Of a stretch of DNA of 64,000 nucleotides, positions 18,004-26,219 are shown one piece after another. Source of the stretch: Eudoraea chungangensis (lineage in GTDB: Bacteria; Bacteroidota; Bacteroidia; Flavobacteriales; Flavobacteriaceae); assembly GCF_029360665.1 (NCBI RefSeq), contig NZ_JARDUB010000001.1:620001-684000 (forward strand), written 5' to 3'. The position numbers and the translations under genes were made by a program. Under the pieces are notes generated by a model. That model worked only from the letters and a program-made list of their open reading frames with translations, was not told where the DNA came from and searched no databases. Every line of letters begins with the position of its first letter. The stretch's first letter is position 1.

Positions 18004-18903
18004 ATGCACTTTCTGGGAGTCGATATCGGGGGTACAAAAATCAAATATGTTTTATTTGACGAAGAGCTTGTAATTATTGAGAAAAACCAACTTTTAACCA
18101 AAGACAATTCTCAAGGCCTTCCACTTTGGAAGAGTACAATTTTAGACTTATTAGATAATAAAGCAGCAGCTTATTCAGGAAATCTTCTATGTGGCATATC
18201 CGCCCCGGGCTTAGTAGATAAAGAGAATAAAATGATTCTTCATATGCCTGAGCGACTAAGAGGTATAGAAGGGTTTAACTGGTCTGAAAACACAACTCAA
18301 AATATAAGTGTAATTAATGATGGTCATGCGGCTGCATTAGCCGAATACGAGTCTTTTTACAAGAATACACCTATAAAAAACATGTTGCTCTTAACCCTTG
18401 GGACAGGTGTCGGTGGCGGTATTATTTTAGATGGCGAAATATATCAAGGCGCTATGCAACGGGCTGGTCATGTTGGACATATGACTATAGATCATGCAGG
18501 GCAACCAACAATGACAAATATGCCAGGTAGTTTAGAGCAGGCACTGGGAAATTTTTCCATTGAAACCAGATCTCATGGCAAATATAAAAGCGTTCATCAA
18601 TTAGTAAAAGCCTATAAAAATGGAGACCCTCTTGCCACCTTTTGGTGGTTGTCTTCCGTACAAAAACTTGCAACCGCGCTGGCCTCTTTAACTAATATTC
18701 TTGCGCCAGACATTATTGTTTTAGGAGGAGGTATCGCCGCTGGAGCAAAAAAGTCTCTACTAAGCCCATTAAAAGACTTTATGCAATTGTATGAGTGGCG
18801 CCCAGGAAAATATAAAACAAAAATAAAAACTGTAAAACACGGCAGTTATGCAGGGGCCATTGGTGCTGCCTTTTTTGCCAAAAACCAGAACAATAAAAAA
18901 TGA
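18004..18903 (+). CDS. ROK-family sugar kinase lacking the zinc motif
   Basis: The 299-aa protein has the phosphate-1 motif GVDIGGTKIKYVLFD at about 5-19, the catalytic D106 in NDGHAA and LGTGVGGG at 132-139. H156 and H159 lie in the GHVGHM segment. The usual ROK zinc signature CxCGxxGCxE is absent: the corresponding stretch (about 163-180) has no cysteine. It probably phosphorylates a hexose or a modified sugar. It overlaps the SIS gene by four bases (ATGA), so the two are translationally coupled. Confidence 0.85.
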   Translation: MHFLGVDIGGTKIKYVLFDEELVIIEKNQLLTKDNSQGLPLWKSTILDLLDNKAAAYSGNLLCGISAPGLVDKENKMILHMPERLRGIEGFNWSENTTQNISVINDGHAAALAEYESFYKNTPIKNMLLLTLGTGVGGGIILDGEIYQGAMQRAGHVGHMTIDHAGQPTMTNMPGSLEQALGNFSIETRSHGKYKSVHQLVKAYKNGDPLATFWWLSSVQKLATALASLTNILAPDIIVLGGGIAAGAKKSLLSPLKDFMQLYEWRPGKYKTKIKTVKHGSYAGAIGAAFFAKNQNNKK

Positions 18904-19688
18904 GTATTACACAAGAATATCTAAGTAAGGCGAAAGATATTATCTCCTCCGTAGAACAACAAAAAACTGTAATCAGGGAGGTGGCAAATATATTTGCACA
19001 ATCTATACTTGAAGGCAGAATGGTTCACCTTTTTGGTTCTGGTCATAGCAGAATATTGGTAGAAGAAATGTGGCCTAGATATGGTTCTTTTCCAGGATTT
19101 AATCCAATCGTTGAACTTTCACTAACATTTCACAATTTGGTGGTTGGTGCAAACGGTCAAAGGCAGGCAATGTTTTTGGAAAATGTTTCAGGTCTCGCTG
19201 CCAAAATACTTCGGAATTTTGATACCGATATCAAAGATACTGCGTTGATTATATCTTCTAGCGGTTGCAATGTTGTCCCCATAGAGATGGCAGAAGAATT
19301 TCAAAAACAAAATATAAAGGTAGTGGCCCTAGTGAGTAGAAAACATCTGGAGGGTAGTTCTTCTAAGAGAGAGGACGGAAAAAAATTGACCGACTTTGCA
19401 GATATTGTTTTGGATACCGGCGCTCCCCTAGGAGATGCAATGATATATCTTGATGGTTTAGATTCTCCTGTGGCCCCTGGGTCTACCCTGGGAGGCGTAT
19501 TGCTTATTAATTCCTTGAAAGCCGAAATAGCCAATATTCTTCTCCTTAATGGCAAAATTCCGAAAGTATTAAGTAGCGGAAAAATTGTAGGAGAAAAAAG
19601 AGCATCAGAGCTATTTGAATCGGCTTACGATGAACACGCCCATCTAATGTCGAGATTGTACGAAAATGTTGGATCCATAAAATCATAG
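18900..19688 (+). CDS. SIS-domain protein, UPF0309-like
   Basis: The 262-aa single SIS (sugar isomerase) domain has the phosphosugar-binding loop HLFGSGHSRILVEE (GSGHS at 46-50) and a second loop IISSSGCN. It closely follows the UPF0309 layout. Known SIS enzymes isomerise, deaminate or release amines from phosphosugars. Coupling to the kinase gene (ATGA overlap) suggests it takes the kinase product. In other bacteria, UPF0309 genes also occur beside phosphotriesterase-like genes, as here. The reaction is not established. Confidence 0.82.
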   Translation: MSITQEYLSKAKDIISSVEQQKTVIREVANIFAQSILEGRMVHLFGSGHSRILVEEMWPRYGSFPGFNPIVELSLTFHNLVVGANGQRQAMFLENVSGLAAKILRNFDTDIKDTALIISSSGCNVVPIEMAEEFQKQNIKVVALVSRKHLEGSSSKREDGKKLTDFADIVLDTGAPLGDAMIYLDGLDSPVAPGSTLGGVLLINSLKAEIANILLLNGKIPKVLSSGKIVGEKRASELFESAYDEHAHLMSRLYENVGSIKS

Positions 19689-19690
19689 AC

Positions 19691-21055
19691 ATGCATTTTA
19701 CTAAAAACATAACAAAAACCTATTCTACCGATATCCTTATTATTGGAAGTGGTAGTGCTGGATCTGTAGCGGCCATAGCCGCTTCTATGGGCAAGCACAA
19801 AGTGACTCTAGTTGAGCGCTATGGCTTTCCAGGTGGAACTTCAACACAAATGTTAGATACCTTCTATGGGTTTTTCACCCCTTCGGAAGAACCCAAAAAA
19901 ATTGTAGGAGGTGTCCCGGACTTAATTGTAAATACACTCGCAAAATCTGGAGATGTTTTTCTTCGTCCAAACTCCTACGGTGCGGGGACTGGTGTCAACT
20001 ATAATCCGGAACGCCTAAAATTAGTATGGGATTCTGCCTTTATACAGGCTGGTGTACAAACCTTTTATCACACCTCTTTAGTTGCTGTAGAAAAATCTGA
20101 TTCTGAATCTAATTGTGTGTTTTTTAATAAGGGGATTGGCTTTTTTGTTATTAAGTCCAAAAGAATAATTGATGCCAGCGGGGATGGGGATTACGCGCAT
20201 TGGGCGGGGATAGCTTATGAGAAAGCTGGAGAATTTGAACCGGCACAAAGCATGACTACGACTTTTCGAATGTCGAATGTAGACCTAAACAAATACAAAG
20301 AGGCAGGTGGTAAACAGATGATGAAGTCAAAAATGGCGAATGCCTATCAGACAGGTAGCTATCCGTTACCCAGAAAAGAAGGTTCGGCTCATGAAATGTG
20401 TCAGCAAAACTGTATATCAACGGTGGCCGTAAAGGTTACAGATGTAGATCCTTTGGATGTGGAAGGTATTACTCTTGCCGAAATAGAAGGGAGAAGACAG
20501 GCGTTTATTTTTGAAGAGTTTTTTAGAGAAGAGATTCCTGGTTATGAGAATTCCAAAATCATTGGTTTATCAAGCCAAATTGGCGTGCGTGAGACTCGAA
20601 GAGTTTATGGGGAATATCGTTTAACCAAAGAAGATTGCATGGAGGCCAGACGTTTTAAAGATGAAGTATTTCTCTGTGGGGCGCCTATTGAAGATCACAG
20701 AAAATCCCTTGACGGGAAGGAAGAAACTTTTTGGCAATACGTACCTAATGGGGGCACCTATGGTGTGCCGTACAGAACCTTAATCCCAAAGAATACTCTT
20801 AATACATGGGTAATTGGGAGGTGCTTTTCTGCCACACATGATGCCCATGCTTCTTGTCGTTCCATGGCACAAACCATGAGTATGGGACAAGCTGCTGGCT
20901 TTGCGGCAGTACAATCCTTAGACTATGACCAGGATGCAAATAACATCGATATTATTAAATTGAGAAAAAAATTAAAAGATCAAGGGGCTGTTTTAGAAAC
21001 ACCTTTAAAAAATGCAGATACTAGGCGTAATGGCTGGGCCAATAACTTTAAATAA
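19691..21055 (+). CDS. FAD-dependent oxidoreductase (FAD_oxidored family)
   Basis: The 454-aa protein has a dinucleotide fold IIGSGSAGSVAA (GSGSAG at 19-24), an ER at about 41 after the second strand, and the PF12831 landmarks PGGTSTQMLDTFYGFF and IDASGDGDYAHWAG. The C-terminal FAD contact region contains FSATHDAHASCRSM. It has no signal peptide and follows the SIS gene by two bases. Family members oxidise diverse alcohols and amines or act as xanthan-lyase-like 'FAD-dependent' enzymes. The substrate is unknown. Confidence 0.85.
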   Translation: MHFTKNITKTYSTDILIIGSGSAGSVAAIAASMGKHKVTLVERYGFPGGTSTQMLDTFYGFFTPSEEPKKIVGGVPDLIVNTLAKSGDVFLRPNSYGAGTGVNYNPERLKLVWDSAFIQAGVQTFYHTSLVAVEKSDSESNCVFFNKGIGFFVIKSKRIIDASGDGDYAHWAGIAYEKAGEFEPAQSMTTTFRMSNVDLNKYKEAGGKQMMKSKMANAYQTGSYPLPRKEGSAHEMCQQNCISTVAVKVTDVDPLDVEGITLAEIEGRRQAFIFEEFFREEIPGYENSKIIGLSSQIGVRETRRVYGEYRLTKEDCMEARRFKDEVFLCGAPIEDHRKSLDGKEETFWQYVPNGGTYGVPYRTLIPKNTLNTWVIGRCFSATHDAHASCRSMAQTMSMGQAAGFAAVQSLDYDQDANNIDIIKLRKKLKDQGAVLETPLKNADTRRNGWANNFK

Positions 21056-21060
21056 AGACA

Positions 21061-22026
21061 ATGGATTTTTTTAGAACTGTCTTGGGGGATCTCCCTACTT
21101 CAAAAATGGGGTTCACTTATTCGCACGAACATATCGTAATAGAAGATAGTTATATAACCGCAGCTAATCCCAAATTTTTGCTTAACAATACCGCCCTAAT
21201 TTCAAAAGAGCTGCAAGCCTTCTATACGGCTGGCGGAAGAACAGTGGTAGATACCATGCCCTCTAATTGCGGCAGAAATGTTTTAAAATTGGCCGATGTT
21301 AGTCGTGCTAGTAAGGTGCAAATTATCGTTCCTACCGGGATTCATTTAGAAGTCTATTATCCAGAAAATCATTGGCGATATACATATTCCGAAGATGAGC
21401 TCACCAGGCTTTTTATTGCCGACATAGAAGAAGGAATAGATGAATTTGACTATTCAGGTCCCTTTGTAAAAAGGACTAAGCACAAGGCTGGACTTATAAA
21501 ATTGGCTACCGGAGACGAAATATTTACCAAGCATCAAGAGAAAATATTTAATGCCGTAGTAAATGCACATTTGGAAACAGGGGCCCCAATTCTAACCCAC
21601 ACGAATTTTGGAAGGCAGGCCTTAGAACAGGCATTATTATTTAAGAAACTTGGGGCAAATGTAGAACACATTGTATTATCTCACGTAGATAGGGCAAAAG
21701 AAGTTGGCTATAATAGGGCTGTTCTTGACACCGGGGTAAAGGTAGAATATGACAGCGCCTTCCGATGGAAAAATCCCGAGCCTAATTACACCCTAAACCT
21801 ATTAAAAGAATTATTGCCAGAATACCACAAACAGATAACCATGGGGATGGATATGGCTAAAAACAGCTATTGGAAAAGCTATGGTGGATCACCTGGACTT
21901 AACTTTCTTATAGAAACAATTCCTGCCTTTCTTAAGAAAAATAACATGGAAGAGTATCTGGACTTCATTTTTCATAAAAACCCCAGAAGCCTCTTCGCTT
22001 TTATGGACAGAACTTATAGAAAGTAG
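21061..22026 (+). CDS. Phosphotriesterase-family metal hydrolase
   Basis: The 321-aa amidohydrolase-like barrel has all ligands of the binuclear centre: H22 and H24 (SHEH), carboxylated K147 (AGLIKLATG), H180 (LTHTN), H208 (LSHVD) and D264 (MGMDMA). Characterised relatives in sugar operons are lactonases or phosphosugar-lactonases, not pesticide esterases. It is the last gene of the operon; its 3' end overlaps the convergent GntR gene by 13 bp. A lactonase step fits the dehydrogenases upstream. Confidence 0.88.
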   Translation: MDFFRTVLGDLPTSKMGFTYSHEHIVIEDSYITAANPKFLLNNTALISKELQAFYTAGGRTVVDTMPSNCGRNVLKLADVSRASKVQIIVPTGIHLEVYYPENHWRYTYSEDELTRLFIADIEEGIDEFDYSGPFVKRTKHKAGLIKLATGDEIFTKHQEKIFNAVVNAHLETGAPILTHTNFGRQALEQALLFKKLGANVEHIVLSHVDRAKEVGYNRAVLDTGVKVEYDSAFRWKNPEPNYTLNLLKELLPEYHKQITMGMDMAKNSYWKSYGGSPGLNFLIETIPAFLKKNNMEEYLDFIFHKNPRSLFAFMDRTYRK

Positions 22027-22724
22027 CTATTTCTTATAGGTACTGTTGACGTATTACAGTACAACTCGCTGTACAAAGTGAGTCCCTTTTTACTGGTTTT
22101 AAATCTGGCTGAAATATGTAAAACAGGATCTCCGCTTTTTAAGGATAAATTTTTAGCTATTTCACTAGTGGCCTTTTCTGCCCTAAGCTCTTGTTCAGAT
22201 CCCATTATTTCAATTAAAAACTCTTGTTGAAGTGTTTTAAAAAAAGACCCCTCAACGAAATCATCCGCCTTAAGAACTTTTAAGGATTTAACAGAATACC
22301 AATTATGTTCTAACATTACGGCCTGCTTATTCATAAAACGTATTCGCTGAAAGTAGACACATTTACCTTTTTTTTCCGCCTCGGTTAGAGGAAATCCAAT
22401 AGCGTCATCCCAATCTTGAATTCTTGGTTCTAGGAGAACAACGGTTCTGACTTGATAGTTAGTGACTTCTGAAAACCCTTTTACTGTTAAAAGCCCCAAG
22501 GCTTTTCTCCTTTGCAAAACCTTACTGCCCTTTCCTTGTTCTTTTTGAATATAGCCTTCTTTTAGCAATTCATCCAAAGCTTTTCTAACAGTGGTTCTGG
22601 TAGTTCCAAAATGTCTGCATATTTCATTTTCTGAAGGCAAATAGCTACCTATTGGATACTTCCCCGTCTGTATGCGTTTTCGAATATACTCCTGAATTTC
22701 TAAATATTTTTTTTGCTTCTTCAA
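22014..22724 (-). CDS. GntR-family transcriptional regulator (HutC/UTRA type)
   Basis: The 236-aa protein has an N-terminal winged helix (about 10-75, with GSYLPSENEICRHFGTTRTT and VRKALDELLKEGYI) and a C-terminal UTRA ligand-binding domain (about 90-230). UTRA regulators usually sense phosphorylated sugars or small effectors and repress the linked catabolic operon. Its gene converges on the end of the nine-gene operon. The 24-bp palindrome at 12634-12657 and the half-site at 24412-24421 are the probable targets. Confidence 0.92.
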   Translation of the reverse strand: MKKQKKYLEIQEYIRKRIQTGKYPIGSYLPSENEICRHFGTTRTTVRKALDELLKEGYIQKEQGKGSKVLQRRKALGLLTVKGFSEVTNYQVRTVVLLEPRIQDWDDAIGFPLTEAEKKGKCVYFQRIRFMNKQAVMLEHNWYSVKSLKVLKADDFVEGSFFKTLQQEFLIEIMGSEQELRAEKATSEIAKNLSLKSGDPVLHISARFKTSKKGLTLYSELYCNTSTVPIRNSYFL

Positions 22725-22757
22725 AGCCTAGTTTTCCTTAATAAGTTACGAATAAAA

Positions 22758-24383
22758 TTACAAGCCTTTTCGTTGATGCAATACGTCGGCAGCAATAATA
22801 TTCCCGGGAGAACTTCCAAATTCTACGCGTATATAATTTAAAATATCTGCTATTTCCGTATCGCTCAAATTCTTATAGGCAGGCATCTCCCCTTCGTAGA
22901 TTATCCCATCTACTTCAATTGGTTTACTTAGGCCCAACAGCATTACGTCGATTAACCTGCTCTTATCTCCTGACACCCAATCACTATTGATCATTGGAGG
23001 GATTTGACCCAAATTACCTTTCCCGTCTGGCCTATGGCAGGCTGCACAGTGAGTAAAGTACAATTTTTGGCCAGACATTATTTCGTCGTCACTGGCGTTT
23101 CTGTTCCAATTTTCATCAAGTAGAGCAAAGGGTTCTGGGTTCTCTTTTAAGAACATGAAGGTCTCATCTTTATTTGCGCTGCTAACAAATGATTTAGGAG
23201 CCACTTCTATCCTAAGTATTTTATCCCCATTTCTCTTTGGAAGAGAATCGTACATCCACGGCTGGTGACCTGGATGCCAATCTAAATTGCTATTGCTTAC
23301 ATATATTTCACCTCTACTCCCTACCTCAACATCACGAAGGCGGCCAAATGTTTTTTGGAGAAAAATTTTCTCGTCCTTTACTCCTCCATTAGAATCTAAT
23401 TTTAGTACTCTAATTGATTGTGCTTTTAAAGTTACCAACAGCAGACTATTTTCCCATTCTGGAATTTGCTTATAGTTGTAATAGGCTAGTCCGGCTGTAC
23501 CCAAGGTTGGTGTCCAAGCATAAATAGGTTCCCTAATAGAATGTTCCTTACAAAATTCCTTTTCAGGTTCTAAATCACAGAAGCCATGTACATCTGGCCA
23601 GCCATAGTTGTTCCCTTTTTGAATAATATTAATTTCGTCATCCGTAAGTGGTCCGTGTTCAGAAATGTATACTTTTTCATTCGCCTCGGTGATACCCTGA
23701 ATATTTCTGTGCCCTACACTCCACACTGCAGAATTCGGTTGAATATTATCAGCTGGTAATGATCCATCTAAATTTATTCGAAGAACTTTCCCATTTAGGG
23801 TATTAATGTCCTGTGTCTGCTTATTATTTCCAACATCTCCCGTACCAATCCAAAGTATTAAATCTTCTGTAATCATCATTCGCGAACCATTGTGAAATGT
23901 ATTGCCGGGAATACTATCTAAAATAACTAAGGGTTCTACGAGTTCATCCTTTGCCAAGGTAAATCGGACTATTTTGGATGCAATTATATCATTGAAATCC
24001 TTATCCTTTTGGGCGTATACATAGTGTACAAAGAGATGGGGGGTTTTTTTAAACTCAGGATGTAAAACCATACTGGCCAAACCTGTAGATTTTCTGTAGT
24101 AAACATCCGGAATTTTCCACATTACTTGTTTTTGACCGCTCCTTAAATGTACTCGGTTTATTGTTCCTTTCTGCTCCGTGAACCAAAGCCAATTATCTGG
24201 CCCCTCTTCAATATCCCATGGTACTTCTAAAGAATCTACTACTTCCGAAATCAATAATATCGTAGAATCTAGTTCCAGTTGAGCAATATAATTTCTATTT
24301 GGAATATCCGGGATTTTCTTTGTACAACCCGTTACGAGTATAATAAAAAGTAGTAACCCAACAAACTTTGTGCTCTTATCCAT
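22758..24383 (-). CDS. GSDH-type sugar dehydrogenase fused to cytochrome c, lipoprotein
   Basis: I start at the ATG at 24383 (541 aa), which gives a good lipoprotein signal (lipobox ILVTGC); an ATG at 24404 adds seven residues. A six-bladed GSDH beta-propeller (PF07995; VGHRNIQGI, NYGWPDVHG) is followed by a cytochrome c domain with CAACH at about 446-450 counted from this start and M in GEMPAY. The fusion lets periplasmic sugar oxidation deliver electrons directly. The next gene in the opposite direction is the PhyH gene, with a GntR half-site between them. Confidence 0.9.
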   Translation of the reverse strand: MDKSTKFVGLLLFIILVTGCTKKIPDIPNRNYIAQLELDSTILLISEVVDSLEVPWDIEEGPDNWLWFTEQKGTINRVHLRSGQKQVMWKIPDVYYRKSTGLASMVLHPEFKKTPHLFVHYVYAQKDKDFNDIIASKIVRFTLAKDELVEPLVILDSIPGNTFHNGSRMMITEDLILWIGTGDVGNNKQTQDINTLNGKVLRINLDGSLPADNIQPNSAVWSVGHRNIQGITEANEKVYISEHGPLTDDEINIIQKGNNYGWPDVHGFCDLEPEKEFCKEHSIREPIYAWTPTLGTAGLAYYNYKQIPEWENSLLLVTLKAQSIRVLKLDSNGGVKDEKIFLQKTFGRLRDVEVGSRGEIYVSNSNLDWHPGHQPWMYDSLPKRNGDKILRIEVAPKSFVSSANKDETFMFLKENPEPFALLDENWNRNASDDEIMSGQKLYFTHCAACHRPDGKGNLGQIPPMINSDWVSGDKSRLIDVMLLGLSKPIEVDGIIYEGEMPAYKNLSDTEIADILNYIRVEFGSSPGNIIAADVLHQRKGL

Positions 24384-24411
24384 AATTCTTTTACGCAAGT
24401 ACATTTTTCCA

Positions 24412-24421
24412 GTACAAGTTA
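24412..24421. promoter_or_regulatory. Half-site of the GntR palindrome
   Basis: GTACAAGTTA is identical to ten consecutive bases of the right arm of the palindrome at 12634-12657. The left half is not conserved (ATTTTTCCA). It sits in the short divergent region between the GSDH-cytochrome and PhyH genes, about 30 bp upstream of the chosen GSDH start. Confidence 0.4.
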
Positions 24422-24475
24422 TGATTTTAATATCGTAAATTAGATGCTAGTTATACTTAAAAAAATAACATTACT

Positions 24476-25357
24476 ATGGGTGAAATAAAAGATTTAGCAG
24501 AGGTACATAATTTAGTCTCCGATATATTTCATTATCCCAAAACCGCCGAAGAATGGGAGAAGTATAAATTAAGTGATGATCAGGTTTCACATTTTCATGA
24601 ATACGGCTATGTTTCTGGGATAAAATTGCTGGAAGAGGATCAAATTGAAGTCCTTCGAAAAGAATTGGCAGAAATTAGAGATCCAAATCATCCAGGGCAT
24701 CATTTATTCTACGAGTTTCACAGCAATGAATCTGAAGACTCCAACTCTGTTCTCTTTCATTCACTGGGACATTGGAGAATCTCCAAAGCCTTCCATGATG
24801 TCTTATGGAACCCGGCTTTTGTAATGGCTGCCCACCAATTACTAGAGTATAAGCCTGTACGTTTTTGGCACGACCAACTATTTAGCAAGCCCGCGAAACA
24901 TGGAGGTGTTGTTGCCTGGCATCAGGATTACTCCTATTGGACCAGAACTGTGGCCATGCAACATCTAACTTGTTGGACTGGCTTAGATGATGCTTCAACA
25001 GAAAATGGATGCCTCCACTATATCCCAAAAAGTCATCTCTGGGGTCTTTTAGACGCCCCCTCTTTGGCGGGAGATATGAATGGCTTAATGGCCTATTTAA
25101 CAGAGGAGCAAAAAGCAGAATTTAAACCCGTCCCTATAGAATTAAAAAAGGGGTATGGCACTTTCCACCATCCACTAATGGTTCACGGATCATACGAAAA
25201 TAAATCCGAAATAAGTAGACGAGCTTTTGTATTAAACGTCTTTGCCGATGGCACAGTAAGTAATACTGACGATGAGTTATTGAAAGGAGTACCACCAATA
25301 CCAAAAGGAAAGCAAATGCAGGGAAAGTTTTTTCCCTTGCTTTATAAAAATAAATAA
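24476..25357 (+). CDS. Phytanoyl-CoA dioxygenase (PhyH) family protein
   Basis: The 293-aa Fe(II)/2-oxoglutarate-dependent oxygenase fold has the facial triad H149-x-D151 (VAWHQDY) and H237 (LMVHGS), with the 2-oxoglutarate-binding arginine at R248 or R249. It is cytosolic, without a leader. Bacterial PhyH relatives hydroxylate small molecules and often occur in sugar or osmolyte clusters. It is divergent from the GSDH-cytochrome gene and shares its control region with the GntR half-site. The substrate is unknown. Confidence 0.88.
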   Translation: MGEIKDLAEVHNLVSDIFHYPKTAEEWEKYKLSDDQVSHFHEYGYVSGIKLLEEDQIEVLRKELAEIRDPNHPGHHLFYEFHSNESEDSNSVLFHSLGHWRISKAFHDVLWNPAFVMAAHQLLEYKPVRFWHDQLFSKPAKHGGVVAWHQDYSYWTRTVAMQHLTCWTGLDDASTENGCLHYIPKSHLWGLLDAPSLAGDMNGLMAYLTEEQKAEFKPVPIELKKGYGTFHHPLMVHGSYENKSEISRRAFVLNVFADGTVSNTDDELLKGVPPIPKGKQMQGKFFPLLYKNK

Positions 25358-25377
25358 AGAAGTCTTAGCAGTCCGTC

Positions 25378-26019
25378 TTACTCATCGAAGTGATAAAGGT
25401 CTGCCAACTTATAAACCAGAAAATTAATTATCTCGGTATCCGATGATCCTTTTCGAAACATTAAATAGGCATTTTCAAGTTGCTCTTGTTTAAAATAATC
25501 TAAATCGTCCGATCCATATTCACTAAAAGCATTCCACGATTTTAGCCCTTCTAACATTTCCCAGTGGGCTTCATATCTAAGTTTTGCGTTGGCCAATTCC
25601 TTTTTATAGTCCGATTTGTCCGTTCTGTTTTTCGAGTCTTTTAGCAGTCTATTATAGTCCGCTAACAGCCGCTTATCTGCATTTTGGGCTTCTTTTATTA
25701 ACTTGTAATAGGCCCTAGAAACATAAGAATCATATAACTCAATAAACAGAGAAGCTCTTTCTCTATCTTTAGAACTCATGGTAGCTAACACAACTTCTTC
25801 TGTTGAGGAATATAATTCCTCAGCCGGTTCTGCTTCTGTCAATGGAGTTTTCTGTAGGGAGTTAAGCCAAGCTTCCGATTGAACCGTTTCTTTCCAAACT
25901 CTTCTGTATTCTTTTTTAAAATAGTTCTCGGAAGTACTACAAGAAGATAAGTTGACAATAAATACAAATAATAAAATATAGGGAAATCCCTTATTTCGAT
26001 TTCTTTTTTTCATTTTCAC
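25378..26019 (-). CDS. Hypothetical helical lipoprotein
   Basis: The 213-aa protein has a basic N-terminus, a hydrophobic stretch and a lipobox ending NLSSC at C27. The mature part is highly charged and helical, with no cysteines and a long predicted helix between about 95 and 170 (SYVSRAYYKLIKEA onward). No known domain is recognised. It is a single gene, convergent with the PhyH gene, with about 200 bp of plain A+T-rich sequence upstream. Confidence 0.7.
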   Translation of the reverse strand: MKMKKRNRNKGFPYILLFVFIVNLSSCSTSENYFKKEYRRVWKETVQSEAWLNSLQKTPLTEAEPAEELYSSTEEVVLATMSSKDRERASLFIELYDSYVSRAYYKLIKEAQNADKRLLADYNRLLKDSKNRTDKSDYKKELANAKLRYEAHWEMLEGLKSWNAFSEYGSDDLDYFKQEQLENAYLMFRKGSSDTEIINFLVYKLADLYHFDE

Positions 26020-26219
26020 AAAAAGTATTATAATTCAAAAATTATAGCACAATTATATCCCCTTGTTCTAAGAGAGAATACTCCTGGCAAGAAACAAAAA
26101 GAAACAAACTAAAAAAAAGAAATCACTTTAAAGGGGGTATTTCGTCGATGATTTATTAAAACGCCATTTAAATCAGATAGAGAAATCTTATTCAAAGAAG
26201 TGGTATAATCAAAAGACGT

